Part shown: one piece after another, positions 60,701 to 64,000 of the stretch | Numbering within the stretch: position 1 is the first letter of the stretch | How the letters are laid out: each line of letters starts with the position of its first letter | Assembly (NCBI RefSeq): GCF_026914265.1 | Contig: NC_069135.1 | Coordinates: 16,918,406 to 16,982,405 of the forward strand | Source of the DNA: Mya arenaria | Taxonomy: Eukaryota > Mollusca > Bivalvia > Myida > Myidae | Direction of reading: 5' to 3' | Length of the DNA: 64,000 bases | Notes under the pieces: generated by a model | Databases searched by the model: none | The model's input: only the letters and a program-made list of their open reading frames with translations | Told to the model about the DNA's origin: nothing | Translations under genes and position numbers: made by a program

Positions 60701-63353
60701 CGTAAAATGCATAACTTTGAGCTTGGAAAAGAAATGTAAGAACACTGGAGATTGCTTCTATCATGGTTATTTAGAAAAGGTCAGTGGTACAGCAGCTCTT
60801 TAAGTGCATATGCATGGAAATAAGCCTCATATGTAAGGAAAGTGGTGTCATATGAAAGGATAATGGTCTCATATGTATAGATAGTGGTGTCATATGTATG
60901 GAAAGTGGTCTCATATGTATATATAGTGATCTCATATGTATGGAAAGTGGTCTCATATGTATAAATAGTGGTCTCATATGTATAGATAGTGGTCTCATAT
61001 GTATGGAAAGTGGTCTCATATGCATTGATAGTGGTCTCATATGTATGGATAGTGGTATCATATGCATTGATAGTGGTCTCATATGTATGGATAGTGGTCT
61101 CATATGCATTGATAGTGGTCTCATATGTATGGAAAGTGGTCTCATATGCATTGATAGTGGTCTCATATGTATGGAAAGTGGTCTCATATGTATGGCTAGT
61201 GGTCTCATATGTATAGAAAGTGGTCTCATATGAATAGATAGTGATCTCATATGCATTGATAGTGGTCTCATATGTATGGAAAGTGGTCTCATATGCACTG
61301 ATAGTGGTCTCATATGTATGGCTAGTGGTCTCATATGTATGGAAAGTGGTCTCATATGCATTGATAGTGGTCTCATATGTATAGAAAGTGGTCTCATATG
61401 TATGGAAAGTGGTCTCATATGTATGGCTAGTGGTCTCATATGTATAGATAGTGATCTCATATGCATTGATAGTGGTCTCATATGTATAGAAAGTGGTCTC
61501 ATATGTATGGAAAGTGGTCTCATTTGCATTGATAGTGGTCTCAAATGTATGGAAAGTGGTCTCATATGCATTGATAGTGGTCTCATATGCATTGTTAGTG
61601 GTCTCATATGTATGGAAAGTGGTCTCATATGCATTGTTAGTGGTCTCATATGTATGGAAAGTGGTCTCATATGTATAGATAGTGATCTCATATGCATTGA
61701 TAGTGGTCTCATATGTATAGAAAGTGGTCTCATATGTATGGAAAGTGGTCTCATATGCATTGATAGTGGTCTCATATGCATTGTTAGTGGTCTCATATGT
61801 ATGGAAAGTGGTCTCATATGCATTGTTAGTGGTCTCATATGTATGGAAAGTGGTCTCATATGTATAGATAGTGATCTCATATGCATTGATAGTGGTCTCA
61901 TATGTATAGAAAGTGGTCTCATATGTATGGAAAGTGGTCTCATATGTATGGCTAGTGGTCTCATATGTATGGCTAGTGGTCTCATATGTATAGAAAGTGG
62001 TCTCATATGTATAGATAGTGGTCTCATATGCATTGATAGTGGTCTCATATGTATGGAAAGTGGTCTCATATGCATTGATAGTGGTCTCATATGTATGGCT
62101 AGTGGTCTCATATGTATGGAAAGTGGTCTCATATGCATTGATAGTGGTCTCATATGTATGGAAAGTTGTCTTGTATGCATTGATAGTGGTCTCATATGTA
62201 TGGAAAGTGGTCTCATATGCATTGATAGTGGTCTCATATGTATGGAAAGTGGTCTCATATGCATTGATAGTGGTCTCATATGCATTGTTAGTGGTCTCAT
62301 ATGTATGGAAAGTGGTCTCATATGCATTGATAGTGGTCTCATATGTATGGAAAGTGGTCTCATATGCATTGATAGTGGTCTCATATGTATGGAAAGTGGT
62401 CTCATATGCATGGATAGTGGTCTCATATGCATTGTTAGTGGTCTCATATGTATGGAAAGTGGTCTCATATGCATTGATAGTGATCTCATATGTATGGAAA
62501 GTGGTCTCATATGTATAGAAAGTGGTCTCATATGCATGGATAGTGGTCTCATATGTATAGAAAGTGGTCTCATATGTATGGAAAGTGGTCTCATATGTAT
62601 GGATAGTGGTCTCATATGCATTGTTAGTGGTCTCATATGTATGGAAAGTGGTCTCATATGCATTGTTAGTGGTCTCATATGTATGGAAAGTGGTCTCATA
62701 TGCATTGATAGTGATCTCATATGCATTGATAGTGGTCTCATATGTATAGAAAGTGGTCTCATATGTATGGAAAGTGGTCTCATATGTATGGCTAGTGGTC
62801 TCATATGTATAGATAGTGATCTCATATGCATTGATAGTGGTCTCATATGTATAGAAAGTGGTCTCATATGTATGGAAAGTGGTCTCATATGCATTGATAG
62901 TGGTCTCATATGCATTGTTAGTGGTCTCATATGTATGGAAAGTGGTCTCATATGCATTGTTAGTGGTCTCATATGTATGGAAAGTGGTCTCATATGTATA
63001 GATAGTGATCTCATATGCATTGATAGTGGTCTCATATGTATAGAAAGTGGTCTCATATGTATGGAAAGTGGTCTCATATGTATGGAAAGTGGTCTCATAA
63101 TATGCATTGATAGTGGTCTCATATGTATGGAAAGTGGTCTCATATGCATTGATAGTGGTCTCATATGTATGGAAAGTGGTCTTCCTCTTACCTTTTGCAT
63201 CCCTTGGAGTTTTGGGTTTCTCTTGCACCCGCGGGTCCTGTTTTCTCCAGCGATGCATAAGGTAGATCCACACAGCTGCTCCAATTAACAGCACTCCAGC
63301 CACCAGTATGCCAATAAACCAACCATAATTGGACCCAATGGCCCGGGCAGCAG
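57789..63353 (-). CDS. L1CAM/neuroglian-like receptor, transmembrane and cytoplasmic exons (copy 2)
   Basis: The last five exons (high to low) are 63353-63192 (GWFIG, transmembrane segment, HRWRKQ), 60497-60443, 58850-58830, 58513-58244 and 57978-57789 (stop TAA). All are in phase and match copy 1. Changes in the 60497 exon are Arg to Pro (MYPD) and Phe to Tyr (DYDR); the 58513 exon has one Arg to Gln-type change. The tail is Asp/Arg/Tyr-rich and ends in the VTDL PDZ-ligand pattern. Upstream fibronectin III exons would lie right of the window. If the duplication is real, this is the copy able to keep the original 5' part. Confidence 0.78.
58851..59516. other. Receptor intron sequence (copy 2)
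   Basis: Counterpart of 22511-23216, shorter by a deletion of about 35 bp near 58965. No exon was seen. Confidence 0.4.
59517..60441. repeat. 61-bp minisatellite beginning at a receptor splice donor (copy 2)
   Basis: About fifteen units, one more than copy 1. The array starts at the donor of the exon ending at 60443. A variant unit (caagtcaaataagatattg with tagttgaa) occurs twice here, consistent with recent local unit gain. Confidence 0.92.
60838..63182. repeat. 21-bp minisatellite in a receptor intron, open in the exon frame (copy 2)
   Basis: About 112 units, five more than copy 1 (105 bp). The ETTFHTY and MRPLSIH frames remain open across the whole array. One plus-strand frame is interrupted once (near 61233), unlike copy 1. 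The 3-bp 'aat' insertion near the donor side (cataatatgcattg) is shared by both copies. Confidence 0.92.
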
Positions 63354-63449
63354 CTGAAAGGGTAATATCACAATGAATGTACGGCTAGATATCTTTAGAT
63401 ATTTTTTCATCTTATATATTAACAGTTTTATTATACTGTAATCAACACA

Positions 63450-64000
63450 CTTTATTAAACCTGACTGTATAACTTTCCAACAATCTAAGTACACTTAATT
63501 GAACCTGACTCTGTAAATATCCTAAAGCTTAAAGCTGCACTCTCACAGATATCATTTTTACAACTTTTTTTTATTTTTTGTCTTGGAAAAAGCAATTTTT
63601 TGCGTAAATATCTGCAAACCAATGATATTAAATTGCTGACAAAAAATCAGATCGTAGATTTTCATATTTCCGTTCGATGGCTTAAACTGTTACTAACGGT
63701 TTAAGAAAAATGCATAAAACATCCATTTTTGAACTTAAATATAAAAATCTGCGAACTATTTTTTGTCAGCAGTCTTATATAACTGGTTTCCATGGATTTT
63801 CGCAAAAATTGGCTCGTTCCAAGACAAAAAAAAAAGTTGTCAAAATGTTCAATCTGTGAGAGTGCAGCTTTAAGTACCGTACCCTTAATTGAACCTGACT
63901 GTACAATTATACTAAAACCTAAGTACATGTAATTGAACCGGACTATTATTATCCTAGAACCGAAGTAAACTTAATTGAACCTGATTGTATAACTATCCAA
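63450..64000. repeat. 44-bp minisatellite with foldback MITE (copy 2, cut by window end)
   Basis: Counterpart of 26985-27533. The MITE lies at 63533-63869 with TTAA on both sides. The window ends inside the homogeneous part of the array, so the right limit of copy 2 cannot be seen. Confidence 0.85.

Noticed and set aside
60771-63288. The matching 840-codon minus frame and 670-codon plus frame in copy 2
   Set aside because: Same 21-bp repeat effect as in copy 1.

Overview
The window is animal nuclear DNA, most likely from a bivalve mollusc. It is AT-rich and intron-rich. It carries dispersed repeats typical of molluscs (blocks of 'aaggtcacagtgacctt' and 'gacctagtgaccta') and a two-B-box TRIM-like protein of the kind that is expanded in bivalves. 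There is no prokaryotic organisation. All splice models below come from reading acceptor/donor pairs and checking that codon phase runs through every junction.

Layout: (1) Positions 1-2312 are unique left flank, with a TRIM-like B-box gene on the minus strand that carries a frameshift, and a 27/30-bp minisatellite. (2) From about 2313 to 32660 is copy 1 of a large direct duplication. It holds the last ten exons of Maelstrom (MAEL, plus strand, 4774-13877) converging on the last twelve exons of an L1CAM/neuroglian-like adhesion receptor (minus strand, 32101-21449: fibronectin III repeats, one transmembrane segment, Asp/Arg/Tyr-rich tail). (3) From about 32660 to the window end is copy 2, with the same MAEL exons (35137-45356) and the same receptor tail (63353-57789). 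Copy 2 also carries two mobile-element insertions that copy 1 lacks: a nested pair of TA-flanked inverted-repeat elements (40922-42278) and a 4.6-kb decayed piggyBac-like element (45811-50384).

The two genes point tail to tail inside each copy. At the novel junction near 32660, the 5'-truncated receptor of copy 1 and the 5'-truncated MAEL of copy 2 lie head to head. If the duplication is real, the complete MAEL should be copy 1 (5' exons left of the window) and the complete receptor should be copy 2 (5' exons right of the window). An uncollapsed second haplotype placed in tandem by the assembler would look much the same and must be excluded.

The most unusual theme is tandem arrays at 5' splice donors. 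A 74-bp array in a MAEL intron contains a copy of the exon end plus donor. A 100-bp duplication unique to copy 1 repeats another MAEL donor. Arrays of 21 bp and 61 bp begin just inside two receptor introns. The 21-bp array (roughly 107 units in copy 1, five more in copy 2) is open in the same frame as the transmembrane exon before it, so intron retention would add about 770 residues of a seven-residue Thr/Tyr repeat to the cytoplasmic side.
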